Of a stretch of 64,000 bases of DNA, positions 25,896 to 34,715 are shown in pieces. Where the stretch lies: contig NZ_WNZY01000003.1 in the NCBI RefSeq assembly GCF_009725205.1, positions 62,001 through 126,000 on the forward strand. Direction: 5' to 3'. The stretch's first letter is position 1. Each line of letters starts with the position of its first letter. A program made the position numbers and the translations under genes. The stretch is from Paenibacillus timonensis. Its GTDB lineage: Bacteria > Bacillota > Bacilli > Paenibacillales > Paenibacillaceae. The notes beneath the pieces were generated by a model that was not told the DNA's origin, made no database searches, and saw only the letters and a list, made by a program, of their open reading frames with translations.

Positions 25896-26498
25896 TTATC
25901 TTCTGGTACGGCGGAGTCCTTTCCAGGAAAAGAGCGCCAGCAACATGCCTGCCATAGACAGTACCATCCAGTATTGCGGATAAGCCGGGCCCATTTGCAC
26001 GGCAAAAGGCTCTACAATTCCACGCGAAGCGCTAGGCATGGCGAACGAAAAATCCGCGTATGCATCTGTCTCCGAGCCGGCCGCCGCGACAGCTGTCGGC
26101 AGAATTCCGGTCATCGGCTCGGCAGCTTTCTGGTTCGACGGGGTATGATCCATCAATAGGAAAACAAAGCTGCAAAGGAAGATAGCCAGGAAACTGGCGG
26201 CCCAAAATACGACCCTACGCCGGAAACGGCGGGTAACGCCGCGCTTGACGTCAGGGGCCAGCCAAGGGGATTCGGCATAAATCCGATCCATCACTCGCCG
26301 ATTTACCGTTTCTGCCTGCTCCTCCGTCACTTCCATCGGTATGTACTGCAGCATGTCCAGGCTTTCTTCCCATTGTTGATATTCGTCTGCGCAAGACTCG
26401 CAGCCCAAAAGATGCCGCTCCAGCAAAATCCGCTGAGGGTGTTGTTCGGGCAGGTCCCTTAACAATCCGAACAATTCTTGGGCCTCTCTACAATTCAT
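25896..26498 (-). CDS. zinc-finger anti-sigma factor
   Basis: The 200-residue protein has the anti-sigma zinc-binding signature HLLGCESC (His-x3-Cys-x2-Cys) in an N-terminal cytoplasmic domain, then a transmembrane helix (VVFWAASFLAIFLCSFVFLL), an extracytoplasmic part, and a second hydrophobic segment near the C-terminus (YWMVLSMAGMLLALFSW) with a basic tail. Its ATG overlaps the sigma factor stop (ATGA), the usual arrangement for a sigma factor and the membrane protein that holds it inactive. The inducing signal is unknown. Confidence 0.88.
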   Translation of the reverse strand: MNCREAQELFGLLRDLPEQHPQRILLERHLLGCESCADEYQQWEESLDMLQYIPMEVTEEQAETVNRRVMDRIYAESPWLAPDVKRGVTRRFRRRVVFWAASFLAIFLCSFVFLLMDHTPSNQKAAEPMTGILPTAVAAAGSETDAYADFSFAMPSASRGIVEPFAVQMGPAYPQYWMVLSMAGMLLALFSWKGLRRTRR

Positions 26499-27088
26499 CT
26501 GCTTTTCATCCCTTCGTAATGCTCGTAGATGGGTTCATAAAAGTAGGGTTCAAGCTGACTTTTTACACTGCTGCGCGCCCGGAACAACAGCGACTTCACG
26601 GCGCTAACACTTTGTCCCAGAATATTCGCGATCTCTTGATAATCCAATTGATCGTATTCGCGCAAGATCAAAGCCGATCTTTGCTTCTCCGGCAGATTGT
26701 TGATGGCTTCTCTCACCATGCCCACTTTCTCGCTCCGTAATACCGCTTGCTCGGGGACGACATCGTTTGAAGCTACGGGAACGATCCCGCTTTCATCCAA
26801 GGGGACATTGCCGTTTCTTTGTTTGCGAAGTTCGCTGAGCACCGTGTTACGGGCAATCGTATACAACCAAGTGGAGAAAGAAGCATCTACCTCTCTGAAG
26901 GAATGCAAGCTGCGAAATGCTTTATAGAACGTTTCCGAGCATAGATCTTCGGCAAGCAACTCCATATGAGCGCTCTTTAACATGTGATAAACGAAGGCCA
27001 ATATCTTCCGCTGATACCTTCGCATGAGCTCCGAGTACAGTTCCGTATTGCCTTCCTTAATTTCGCGAATCATTTGGGAATCCGTCAT
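26495..27088 (-). CDS. ECF-type RNA polymerase sigma factor
   Basis: The 197-residue protein has sigma region 2 (about residues 20-95, with LAEDLCSETFYKAFRSLHSF and FSTWLYTIARN) and region 4 (about 130-185, with LPEKQRSALILREYDQLDYQEIANILG and SVSAVKSLLFRAR). Regions 1.1 and 3 are absent, as in extracytoplasmic-function sigma factors. GAGGAGG precedes the start. It is co-transcribed with the membrane anti-sigma factor downstream, and a candidate self-recognised promoter lies upstream. Confidence 0.93.
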   Translation of the reverse strand: MTDSQMIREIKEGNTELYSELMRRYQRKILAFVYHMLKSAHMELLAEDLCSETFYKAFRSLHSFREVDASFSTWLYTIARNTVLSELRKQRNGNVPLDESGIVPVASNDVVPEQAVLRSEKVGMVREAINNLPEKQRSALILREYDQLDYQEIANILGQSVSAVKSLLFRARSSVKSQLEPYFYEPIYEHYEGMKSR

Positions 27089-27409
27089 TTAGGTGCGATC
27101 CTCCTCGCGCTTCCATGGGCCATCTTCCCGTTCGATTCTTACATCAATTATTACCGAACAGGTTTGAAAAAGTTGCGGTTATCTATGTAACTTCGATAAA
27201 AAATCTATTCGACATGAAAGCAAAATTAACAGCGTAGCCAAACTTTGAAGATATTATACCACAGGAGTTGGATTTAAAAAAACATCCATTCCTGCATTAT
27301 TCATGTCAATCGACGACGAAACGCGATTTCTCGTTGCCATAAGCCCCATAAATTGGCAGACCCTTGCCTATTTCAGCAAAGGTCTGTTCAATACAATATG
27401 CTAGTGGCC
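27089..27409. other. 321-base intergenic region between sigma factor and thiE
   Basis: The region holds the candidate ECF promoter at 27151-27180. Near its right end is an imperfect hairpin, CAGACCTTTGC with GCAAGGGTCTG (27357-27386), downstream of the thiE stop, which lacks a good T tract and would be at best a weak terminator. No other gene is visible; the rest is AT-rich. Confidence 0.5.
27151..27180 (-). promoter_or_regulatory. candidate ECF-type autoregulated promoter
   Basis: Minus-strand GCAACTTTTT followed after 11 bases by CGGTAAT resembles the AAC-type -35 and CG-type -10 of ECF sigma promoters. It lies about 65 bases upstream of the sigma gene. No second copy was found to confirm it. 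Confidence 0.35.
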
Positions 27410-28090
27410 TCAGGATGATTCAGCAATTGACCTTGCAACGAAGCGCGTGGCCGCCTCTCGAACGTCGTCTGCCTGCGTGATGGCGGAAATCACAGCAATG
27501 CCGTCCGCCCCAGCGCGAATGATTTCGCCGGCCGACTCGATCGTAATGCCGCCGATGCCGACCAGGGGCAAGGCGATCCCGCAAGCGCGTAGCTCGCGGA
27601 GAATTCCCGGCCCTTGCGGTGCTTTGGCGTCCGCTTTCGAGGCCGTGGGATAGATCGGCCCGATGCCAAGGTAATCGGCACCGTGCCGAACGGCGGCCTC
27701 CGCTTCGGCGAGCGTGTGCGCGGAGACGCCGAGGATGCGGTCGCCGATCCGGGCGCGGACCCGCACGGCCGCCTCGTCCTCCTGGCCGACGTGAACGCCG
27801 TCGGCTCCGATCGCAAGGGCCAGTTCCACGTCGTCATTGACGAGGAACGGCACACCACGCTGGCGGCATGCGCCTTGCAACTGGATGGCGAGTTCCCGCA
27901 GCGGAGCCCCGGTGAGCGCGCCCGGCCCTTTCTCGCGGAATTGCACGAGCGTGACGCCGCCGGCAAGCGCCTCTTCCAGCACCCGCAGCGGCTCTATACG
28001 GCAGTTCGTGCTGCCGATGACCAGATAAGTCCGCAGCAGTTGGCGCATGCGGGCTGCCTCGATGCGACCGCTTCCGCCACCGTCGTTCAT
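27410..28090 (-). CDS. thiE: thiamine-phosphate synthase
   Basis: ThiE joins HMP-pyrophosphate and thiazole phosphate to give thiamin monophosphate. The 226-residue TIM-barrel shows GGVTLVQFREKG, NDDVELALAIGADGVHVGQED (Mg and pyrophosphate binding), GIGPIYPT and a C-terminal GIGGI phosphate loop. The ATG overlaps the thiD stop (ATGA). It is the last gene of the TPP-riboswitch operon tenA-thiM-thiD-thiE. The DNA here is much richer in GC than the flanks. Confidence 0.96.
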   Translation of the reverse strand: MNDGGGSGRIEAARMRQLLRTYLVIGSTNCRIEPLRVLEEALAGGVTLVQFREKGPGALTGAPLRELAIQLQGACRQRGVPFLVNDDVELALAIGADGVHVGQEDEAAVRVRARIGDRILGVSAHTLAEAEAAVRHGADYLGIGPIYPTASKADAKAPQGPGILRELRACGIALPLVGIGGITIESAGEIIRAGADGIAVISAITQADDVREAATRFVARSIAESS

Positions 28091-28905
28091 CGGGAAACTC
28101 CTTGTAAGCGACGGTAAGCAAAATGGTTCGTCGGCCCATGCCCCTGCCCCAGCTCAAGCCCGTGCTCGATCGCCGCTTGAATAAAGGCCCGGGCGGTCCG
28201 TACCGCGTCTAGAGCCGGTAAGCCTTTGGCTAACCCCGCTGTCAGCGCAGCCGAGAAGGTGCATCCCGTGCCATGTGTATGTGGCGTGGGAATTCGCCGT
28301 CCGACCAACTCCGTGAAGGTCGACCCATCATAGTACAAATCAACAACCCGATCGCCGTTCTCGGTGTCGTGGCCGCCCTTGATTACGATCTGCCGCGACC
28401 CGTACGCGCAGATACGTTTGGCCGCTTCGCGGCGATCCTCCATGGTGCGGATCGACAGGCCGGACAACACCTCCGCCTCCGGGAGGTTAGGCGTAACGAT
28501 GAAAGCCAGCGGCAGCAATTGCTCGCGCAGCGCTTGCACCGCTTCCGGCTGGAGCAGAGAAGCGCCGCCCTTGGCAACCATTACCGGGTCGACCACCACT
28601 TGAGTCCAGCCAAAGGCACGAATCTGGGCGGCAACCGCCTCAATGATTTCCGCGCTGAACAGCATGCCGGTCTTCAGCGCATCCACCCCGAGGTCGGAAC
28701 CAACCGCTTCGATTTGCTCCGCCGCCGCTTCCGGGGGCAGCGGGTAGACGTTCGTCACGCCCAGCGTGTTCTGAACCGTCACGGCAGTGATCGCCGACAT
28801 GCCGTAAACGTCCAGCTCCTGGAACGTTTTGAGGTCGGCCTGGATGCCGGCCCCGCCGCCGCTGTCCGACCCGGCAACCGTCAGCGCCTTGGAGATCCGG
28901 CTCAT
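28087..28905 (-). CDS. thiD: hydroxymethylpyrimidine / phosphomethylpyrimidine kinase
   Basis: ThiD phosphorylates HMP and HMP-phosphate to HMP-PP. The 272-residue ribokinase-fold protein shows the N-terminal [27 protein letters not shown] and the anion hole [17 protein letters not shown]. The ATG at 28905 overlaps the thiM stop (ATGA); an ATG four codons upstream is less likely. It is coupled to thiM and thiE. Confidence 0.95.
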   Translation of the reverse strand: MSRISKALTVAGSDSGGGAGIQADLKTFQELDVYGMSAITAVTVQNTLGVTNVYPLPPEAAAEQIEAVGSDLGVDALKTGMLFSAEIIEAVAAQIRAFGWTQVVVDPVMVAKGGASLLQPEAVQALREQLLPLAFIVTPNLPEAEVLSGLSIRTMEDRREAAKRICAYGSRQIVIKGGHDTENGDRVVDLYYDGSTFTELVGRRIPTPHTHGTGCTFSAALTAGLAKGLPALDAVRTARAFIQAAIEHGLELGQGHGPTNHFAYRRLQGVSR

Positions 28906-29750
28906 CCGACCCACCATCCGCCGGCGCCTGTCGCCTGCATTTCACGCACTGCCGCGTGGCCCTTGAGCGAATGCGGATGAAGCTTCGCCAGCTCGTCAAG
29001 GAACGCGATCTGGAAGCTGCCCGGTCCGGCGGCAGCCGTCCGCTCGGCGGCGCGGGACGCGGCGGCGCCATAGAACGCTAGCCCGGCGGTACCGGCCAGC
29101 AGCAGATCGCGCTCCACCGCGGCGAAGGCTCCCAGCACCGACGTGAGCAAGCAGCCCGTGCCGGTCACCTGGGTCAGCAGCGCGTCTCCGCCGCTGACAA
29201 ACCGGCACTGCAGCCCGTCGGTGATGACGTCTTCGCGGCCGGTAATCGCCACGACCGTGTTCAGCGCCCGCGCGGCCCGTACCGCGAGTTCGGCCGCCTC
29301 GTCCCCCGCGGTGTCGCCGGCATCAACCCCCTTGATCTCGCGGGTTTCCCCGACGAGATGGGCGATCTCCGCCGCATTGCCGCGCAGGAGCGACACCTTT
29401 ACCTCGCGCAGGATACGCAGAGCCGATTCAGTGCGGAAGGCGGTCGCCCCCGCACCAACCGGGTCAAGCAACACCGGCACGCCATGAGCGTTCGCCGACC
29501 GGCCGGCGAGGATCATCGCTTCGACCTGCTGCGTCGACAACGTGCCGATGTTCAAGACGAGGGCCCCGGCGATCTTGGCCATATCAGCCACCTCCTCAGG
29601 TGCATAGGCCATGACCGGCGAAGCGCCAAGGGCGTACAAGCCGTTTGCGGTAAAATTCGTGACGACAACATTGGTCATGTTATGCACGAGGGGTTTCGTT
29701 TTTTGCACCTTTTCCAGCACATCGGACAGATCTTTTTCCATTAAGCTCAT
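28902..29750 (-). CDS. thiM: hydroxyethylthiazole kinase
   Basis: ThiM phosphorylates hydroxyethylthiazole so that it can be reused for thiamin, a salvage step. The 282-residue ribokinase-like protein shows [19 protein letters not shown] at the N-terminus, DPVGAGAT and the catalytic Cys/anion-hole segment [13 protein letters not shown]. The start at 29750 follows AGAGG; the frame is open far upstream into tenA but this part is not translated. High local GC as in thiD and thiE. Confidence 0.95.
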   Translation of the reverse strand: MSLMEKDLSDVLEKVQKTKPLVHNMTNVVVTNFTANGLYALGASPVMAYAPEEVADMAKIAGALVLNIGTLSTQQVEAMILAGRSANAHGVPVLLDPVGAGATAFRTESALRILREVKVSLLRGNAAEIAHLVGETREIKGVDAGDTAGDEAAELAVRAARALNTVVAITGREDVITDGLQCRFVSGGDALLTQVTGTGCLLTSVLGAFAAVERDLLLAGTAGLAFYGAAASRAAERTAAAGPGSFQIAFLDELAKLHPHSLKGHAAVREMQATGAGGWWVG

Positions 29751-29770
29751 GTTTTCAACCTCTCTTTCGA

Positions 29771-30466
29771 TCATTTGGATGAATGCGAAATCATCGGCAT
29801 CGCAACCGGCCAGTCTTCCTGCCGGTAAGCCATATCCCAAAAGAGATATTCCAATTGGCAGCTTTGCAGAAAATGATCGGCCATCCTTTGCCGCTCTTCC
29901 TCCCTGGCTGTATCCGCCCATCGGTCTAACGCATGGATAAACTTCTCCGTCACATCCCCCGAAAGACGTCCGTAAAAATCAATCCACTCATAAAACGGAT
30001 GGTCCGGTGTCGGCTGCACTTCTGCCAGCAGCTTTTGGCCGATCTCCAGATAGGTCCAAGGGCAGGGCAATAAAACGGCATAGATCTCGCCCAAACTCCC
30101 TTCGTGGGCCACCGTCAGCATATGACGGATATAATGATGCGCCGAGGGTGCAAGCGGGTACCCCTGCAACTCTTCAAAATTCACTCCGGCGGCCCGGCAA
30201 AAATTCTGATGGGGTTGAACTTCACGGTTTAAAATATACGCGATCTGTTCGTTGAACATCGCGATCTCCTCTCGGGTCCGGCTTTTGGAAATCGCGATAC
30301 CGTAAATCCGCATATAGGCGTTTAAATATTCGTAATCCTGCTTAACGTAATGAATGAGCTGCTCTTTCTCCAGTTGTCCCCTTGCGATACCTCTGACGAA
30401 CGGATGATCGAATATGGCTTGATAGATCCCGTCCGCCTGACGTCGCAGCTCCTGCGTAAACCCCAT
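29771..30466 (-). CDS. tenA: aminopyrimidine aminohydrolase / thiaminase II
   Basis: TenA salvages the pyrimidine of degraded thiamin by hydrolysing aminomethyl-pyrimidine to HMP. The 231-residue all-helical protein shows the active-site residues of the family: an Asp in [11 protein letters not shown], the catalytic Cys in [12 protein letters not shown] and a Glu in [13 protein letters not shown] start at the ATG at 30466, 8 bases after GGGAGG; a GTG three codons earlier is less likely. It is first in the thi operon, directly below the TPP riboswitch and terminator. Confidence 0.95.
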   Translation of the reverse strand: MGFTQELRRQADGIYQAIFDHPFVRGIARGQLEKEQLIHYVKQDYEYLNAYMRIYGIAISKSRTREEIAMFNEQIAYILNREVQPHQNFCRAAGVNFEELQGYPLAPSAHHYIRHMLTVAHEGSLGEIYAVLLPCPWTYLEIGQKLLAEVQPTPDHPFYEWIDFYGRLSGDVTEKFIHALDRWADTAREEERQRMADHFLQSCQLEYLFWDMAYRQEDWPVAMPMISHSSK

Positions 30467-30543
30467 CGTCTTCACCTCCCAATATATTGAACTAGGAAAT
30501 CCCCTGAGAAGACGACGACAAACGACCTGTTAACAGAGCGCGC

Positions 30544-30571
30544 AAAAAAGCCGCTCCGTAGAGGGAGCGGC
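30544..30571 (-). terminator. riboswitch-controlled terminator of the thi operon
   Basis: Perfect 8-bp arms GCCGCTCC and GGAGCGGC with a 6-base loop are followed by TTTTTT on the minus strand. It lies about 60 bases downstream of the TPP aptamer and upstream of tenA, so TPP binding would favour termination. Confidence 0.85.
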
Positions 30572-30627
30572 TCGATCAAGTCCTAGGCTGATATACGACA
30601 ACCTGAGCACTATTCACATGGGGGCCG

Positions 30628-30717
30628 ACTCCACTTTCCTACGCTAGTATGAACTAGATCAGGTTCAAAGGGTCCAAGATGGTCTCTTGTCTCAGCCGTT
30701 TACGGCGCCCCTAGTGG
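30628..30717 (-). ncRNA. TPP riboswitch (THI element)
   Basis: The minus strand carries the conserved thi-box core CTGAGA, then ACCCTTTGAACCTGATCTAG, then the GCGTAGGAAAGTGG segment, bounded by the GGGG/CCCC closing stem. These match the TPP aptamer. With the terminator that follows it, this should switch off tenA-thiM-thiD-thiE when thiamin pyrophosphate is plentiful. Confidence 0.95.
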
Positions 30718-30740
30718 ATTTCCTATGCAATTCACCTATT

Positions 30741-30769
30741 ACTCTACCGATCCCTGCCTGGATTGTCAA
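30741..30769 (-). promoter_or_regulatory. sigma-A promoter of the thi operon
   Basis: TTGACA and TAGAGT are 17 bases apart and end 24 bases before the riboswitch closing stem. Confidence 0.65.
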
Positions 30770-30919
30770 TCCCGTCCAGCGAAAGATCGTTGGATCACTT
30801 GCTTCTCTCGTCTACACCATCCCCGGAATGCTGCATAGCATAACTATCAGGGAACTGTCTTGTAAACCGGTTCCTCAGGATAAGTAACCGGATCCCATCC
30901 AGCTAAGGAAGGTTAGGCC

Positions 30920-31222
30920 ATGAATTCAGCCGGAAAAAGCAAATCCTCGTCCTCCAACAAGAAAAATGGCAAAAAGGGCGGTTTCCGGCCAAAAACCCCG
31001 GAATATACCGTAGCTGCGCTGCTTCTTTCCGGTAAACTTCGCGTGGATTCCGTCCAGTTATACCGTAACGCAACCATGTATGTCTCCCTTGTTGGCGAAT
31101 ACAAAACGATCAGCAGCGATGCAAACGCCGACAAGTTGCTGAACTTTCTCAACGAGAATGGAGATATGACCATCAATGACATCATCAATGCCATGAAGAA
31201 AAAAGCGGACAATTCCTCCTGA
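30920..31222 (+). CDS. small hypothetical protein, 100 aa
   Basis: An ATG preceded by AAGGAAGG opens a 100-codon frame. The first 25 residues are Ser, Lys, Gly and Asn rich and probably disordered. The remainder looks folded (YTVAALLLSGKLRVDSVQLY; then ADKLLNFLNENGDMTINDII). There is no signal peptide or Cys motif. It is followed 78 bases later by a tiny membrane-protein gene on the same strand. I do not recognise it. Confidence 0.7.
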   Translation: MNSAGKSKSSSSNKKNGKKGGFRPKTPEYTVAALLLSGKLRVDSVQLYRNATMYVSLVGEYKTISSDANADKLLNFLNENGDMTINDIINAMKKKADNSS

Positions 31223-31300
31223 ACCCGCTCTTCCTTTGAAAGATTCGGGTGGGAGGATCGCTCGCTTTACATCATAACCTAGATGCGGGGGTTTACTACA

Positions 31301-31420
31301 ATGAGTGAATTTGACGGCGAAGGCTTCTCGGAACTCATCGTAATCATCATTCTGGTCGTTCTGTTCTTCTACGGTTCCAACGATATTGAAACGCTGACGG
31401 GCGCCCCGACTTCCGATTAA
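31301..31420 (+). CDS. 39-aa single-span membrane peptide, YjcZ-like in layout
   Basis: The ATG at 31301 lies 9 bases after a run of five G. The 39-residue product has an acidic N-terminus (MSEFDGEGFSE), one hydrophobic helix (LIVIIILVVLFFYG) and a short polar tail. This layout resembles the small YjcZ-type sporulation membrane peptides of Bacillales, but the Tyr/Gly-rich N-terminus of that family is not evident. It may form a unit with the 100-aa gene upstream. Confidence 0.6.
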   Translation: MSEFDGEGFSELIVIIILVVLFFYGSNDIETLTGAPTSD

Positions 31421-31450
31421 CTGTCGAAGGCGACCCACAGCGTTCTCTCG

Positions 31451-34400
31451 TTATTTCAACTGCAAACGAATCGTTTTGATTTCATACGGTGACATCGACA
31501 ACTCAAGCTCCGCAGTTGAGGAGGATTCTCCTAAAGGCCGTTCCATCATGTCGGTTTCTTGCCAGGAAATCACCGGCATCCCGAAATGGAAGCGAACGCG
31601 GCCTCGGCCTCCCTTGTATTCATGCAAACGAACGATCAAGCCGTCGCCGTCTTCCGCTTTTTTCACGGCATCAATGACGACGTCCGCACTTCCGCTCGTT
31701 TGGAGCAGTGAGAATGAAGACGAGTGCGCCTGGCCCATCGTGGCGTAAACCGGCTGATTTAGCAGCGTTGCTGCCTGTACGGTACCGCCTTCGGACCAAT
31801 GCCCCTCGTGAGGATACAGCGCGTACGTAAACTCATGCTCGCCGCGATCCGCTTGCGGATCCGGATAAGTTGCCGATTTCAACAGCGACAGCCGGATCAC
31901 ATGGTCCTTAATGTCGTGGCCGTATTTGCAATCATTCAGCAGGCTGACCCCGTACCCGTGCTCTGACAAATCGACCCATTGATGACCGACCGTTTCAAAT
32001 CGAGCAAGGTCCCAAGAGGTGTTCCAATGCGTCGGTCGCTTGACGTTTCCGAATTGGATATCGTAAGTAGCTTCCGTAGCCCGTACGTCAACCGGAAAAG
32101 CGACCTTCAGCAGTTGCTGACGCTCCTGCCAATCAACTTGAGTCTGGAAGTCAATCCGCCGGTTGTTGCCATACAGAATCATCTCTTGGCGGATCGTCGA
32201 GTTCATATAAGTCCAAGTAAAGCTAACGACGGCACGCAGCGAACCCGTCACGACTTTACAGTCCTGTAGCTGCTCGACCTCGCGTTGTTTCTCCTGGTAG
32301 AACACATCGATGTCCCAAGCCTCAAACATTTTCGGCTTATCTTCGAACACCTGAAGTACGTTCCCCCGTTCGCCCGGCGCCAGCACTTCGCGGCCGGCTT
32401 CCCGATCAAAGATCGAGATTAGCTGTCCGCCATCATTCCACTCGATGTTATAAATCGGGGTTTCGATTCCGTTTGGCCGTGTTTTAAAAGGTTCATCTGG
32501 TGTGAGATCAACCTGTTCGTCCTTGCTGCGTTCAATCGTCACAAAGCCAAGCGGCGGCACGTTCTCTACTAGCACCCACACCGTCTTTCCGTCGAATTCG
32601 GATTTCAGCTCTACCCCGCCTGCTTGAACCCACTTTGCTCCCTCAGCTTGCCCCTCCAAAGCAACCAAGCCGGTAAAAGGCCAGGAGGACGGATTCCATA
32701 CGGTGTACGAATCCCCCGCGTCGTTCGTCAAGGCTTGAATGGCTTGCTCGCGGCAGGATTCCAACAGCGATTCGGTCTGCGCGTACTCCAGCTTGGAATC
32801 GCGGTACACCTCTGGAATGGACGAGCCTGGAATGATGTCGTGGAATTGGTTGCGCAGGATCGTTTTCCAGCTTTCGTCCAACTTCGCTTTCGGATAAGCC
32901 TCCCAGTCTCCTTCCGCGAGCAGCGCCTGCAGGCTGAGCAACCATTCGGTGTCCCGGGACAACAACTCCAGTTTGCGGTTCATCTTTTTGTTGTACGCTT
33001 GGCTGGTGTAGGTTCCTCTATGGTATTCCAGATACAGCTCACCGTCCCAGGTATGAACATAGCGATCCGCCGCCCCAACGGTCTTTTGCAGCTTGGCGAA
33101 AAATTCGTCCGCCCGGCCGGTCGTTACCCTCGGAAGGCCCGGCATTTCCTCGAGCCGCCGCCGCAACTCCAGATGCTCGCGATTGACACCGCCGCCTCCA
33201 TCCCCATAACCGTAAGAAAGCAGAAGCTCTTTGTTAACCTCTTTGTCGCGATACGTCTCCCAAATGCCTTGCACGCTGGACGCCTCAATATTCCCGTTAT
33301 AGGTATACCACCAGAAACTGCCGTCCTGCGGCGTAGTGATGAAGTGCGTCAGCACCTCGCTGCCGTCGATACCGCGCCAGTGAAACGTATCATGCGGCAT
33401 GCGGTTGTACTGGTTCCAGCTGATTTTCGTTGTCATAAACGTATCGATGCCCGACTTGCGCAATATCTGCGGCAGGGCCCAGCTGTATCCGAACACGTCC
33501 GGGAGCCATAAGTAGGTACATTCCTGGCCAAACTCCTCACGTAAAAAGCGCGTCCCGTACAGCAACTGCCGCACCAGCGATTCCCCGCTCGTCAAATTGC
33601 AGTCTGCCTCCAGCCACATGCCGCCGGCTGCTTCCCAGCGCCCCTCCTTGACGCGTTCCTTGATCTGTTCATAAAGCTCCGGATAATCCTGCTTGATATA
33701 CTCGTACAGTTGCGGCTGCGTCTGCAAGAACACGTACTCCGGGAACATCTCCATTAAGCGCAGCACGGTGCTGAAGCTGCGGGCTGCTTTTTCCCGCGTA
33801 TGCTTAAGACGCCACAACCAGGCGACGTCGATATGCGTGTGTCCGATGCATTGGACCGTGACCGGCGACGTCTTCTTCATTCCCGCCACCGCTTGGGTCA
33901 ATTGCTCCTCGGCTTCCGTCAGCGAAGCATAAAATCCTTCCGATCCTGGATAAGACCAATCGATCCTCAGAAAAGCACGATCCAGTGCCGTCAATAGGTC
34001 GGTCCGCTCCGGCGCATTCGCCGGCAGCACCTCCACTGTCTGCATGACCGCACGGGACGTATAATACAAGCGATCTACGGTCCCGTCCAACCAAGCGATT
34101 TCCGCCCGCTTGATCCGGTGTTCCTGCACCTGCGGCTTCCCGCCGCCCTCAAGCCCGGACCATAAACGAAACTGCAACTTGACCTTGGTACCGGAGGCTT
34201 CTTCCGGGAAAAACACCTCTTGGTGATTCATATCCACGCCTTGGAACGGTTCGCCGTTGACATACAGGAGCGATTCGAACCCGGAGTTGTTCCCTCCGCC
34301 CGTTTTGCCGAAATCGAACACGCCGACGATCTGGCGTCCTCTCCATGCGGCCGGGATTTCAATGTTCGTCTCCAGCCATAGGTAAAGATCTCGGCCTTCC

Positions 34401-34573
34401 CAGCGTTCTCCCGCCTGCATCGTGGACCATGGCCCCTCCTTAGGCGGTCTGGCGCCGATGTGCCCTTCCTCGTCCACTTGTGCTTGAAACGCCTCGATCG
34501 GCTGGGCATCGCGGTATCGGTATGCTTCCAGCTCGCGTATCCGTGCATTCAATTTCTCTTCCGTCCAAAACAT
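31451..34573 (-). CDS. alpha-mannosidase, glycoside hydrolase family 38
   Basis: The 1040-residue enzyme hydrolyses alpha-mannosides, retaining configuration. The catalytic domain begins with the zinc motif GHTHIDVAWLWRL (about residue 244). The nucleophile Asp lies in WLPDVFGYSWALPQILRKSG, followed by the HWRGIDGSEVLTH region. An N-terminal beta domain (about 1-235) and C-terminal beta-sandwiches complete the usual GH38 bacterial layout. No signal peptide, so it acts in the cytoplasm, probably on imported mannosides. An AraC regulator is transcribed divergently 140 bases away and probably controls it. Confidence 0.93.
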   Translation of the reverse strand: MFWTEEKLNARIRELEAYRYRDAQPIEAFQAQVDEEGHIGARPPKEGPWSTMQAGERWEGRDLYLWLETNIEIPAAWRGRQIVGVFDFGKTGGGNNSGFESLLYVNGEPFQGVDMNHQEVFFPEEASGTKVKLQFRLWSGLEGGGKPQVQEHRIKRAEIAWLDGTVDRLYYTSRAVMQTVEVLPANAPERTDLLTALDRAFLRIDWSYPGSEGFYASLTEAEEQLTQAVAGMKKTSPVTVQCIGHTHIDVAWLWRLKHTREKAARSFSTVLRLMEMFPEYVFLQTQPQLYEYIKQDYPELYEQIKERVKEGRWEAAGGMWLEADCNLTSGESLVRQLLYGTRFLREEFGQECTYLWLPDVFGYSWALPQILRKSGIDTFMTTKISWNQYNRMPHDTFHWRGIDGSEVLTHFITTPQDGSFWWYTYNGNIEASSVQGIWETYRDKEVNKELLLSYGYGDGGGGVNREHLELRRRLEEMPGLPRVTTGRADEFFAKLQKTVGAADRYVHTWDGELYLEYHRGTYTSQAYNKKMNRKLELLSRDTEWLLSLQALLAEGDWEAYPKAKLDESWKTILRNQFHDIIPGSSIPEVYRDSKLEYAQTESLLESCREQAIQALTNDAGDSYTVWNPSSWPFTGLVALEGQAEGAKWVQAGGVELKSEFDGKTVWVLVENVPPLGFVTIERSKDEQVDLTPDEPFKTRPNGIETPIYNIEWNDGGQLISIFDREAGREVLAPGERGNVLQVFEDKPKMFEAWDIDVFYQEKQREVEQLQDCKVVTGSLRAVVSFTWTYMNSTIRQEMILYGNNRRIDFQTQVDWQERQQLLKVAFPVDVRATEATYDIQFGNVKRPTHWNTSWDLARFETVGHQWVDLSEHGYGVSLLNDCKYGHDIKDHVIRLSLLKSATYPDPQADRGEHEFTYALYPHEGHWSEGGTVQAATLLNQPVYATMGQAHSSSFSLLQTSGSADVVIDAVKKAEDGDGLIVRLHEYKGGRGRVRFHFGMPVISWQETDMMERPLGESSSTAELELSMSPYEIKTIRLQLK

Positions 34574-34664
34574 CGTATCGGGTACCTCCCTGAATATGAG
34601 TGTGCCTACCCCCTCATTTTCCGGTTCTGTCCCTGCGAAGTAAATTACTTATCCTCATCAATTT

Positions 34665-34693
34665 TTGTCCTATTATGATATGATGAAGATAAT
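34665..34693 (+). promoter_or_regulatory. candidate promoter of the AraC gene
   Basis: TTGTCC and GATAAT are 17 bases apart, ending 22 bases before the start codon of the AraC-type gene. Confidence 0.45.
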
Positions 34694-34715
34694 TTGAACA
34701 AAGGAGCGCCTGCCT

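Larger units (their letters stand above)
30467..30919. other. 453-base regulatory region between tenA and the next plus-strand gene
   Basis: On the minus strand, in transcript order, this region holds the thi promoter (30769-30741), the TPP riboswitch (30717-30628) and a terminator (30571-30544), followed by the tenA leader. The first 100 bases to the left of 30919 should contain the promoter of the plus-strand gene at 30920, for which I see AAGGAAGG as ribosome site but no clear promoter. Confidence 0.7.
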
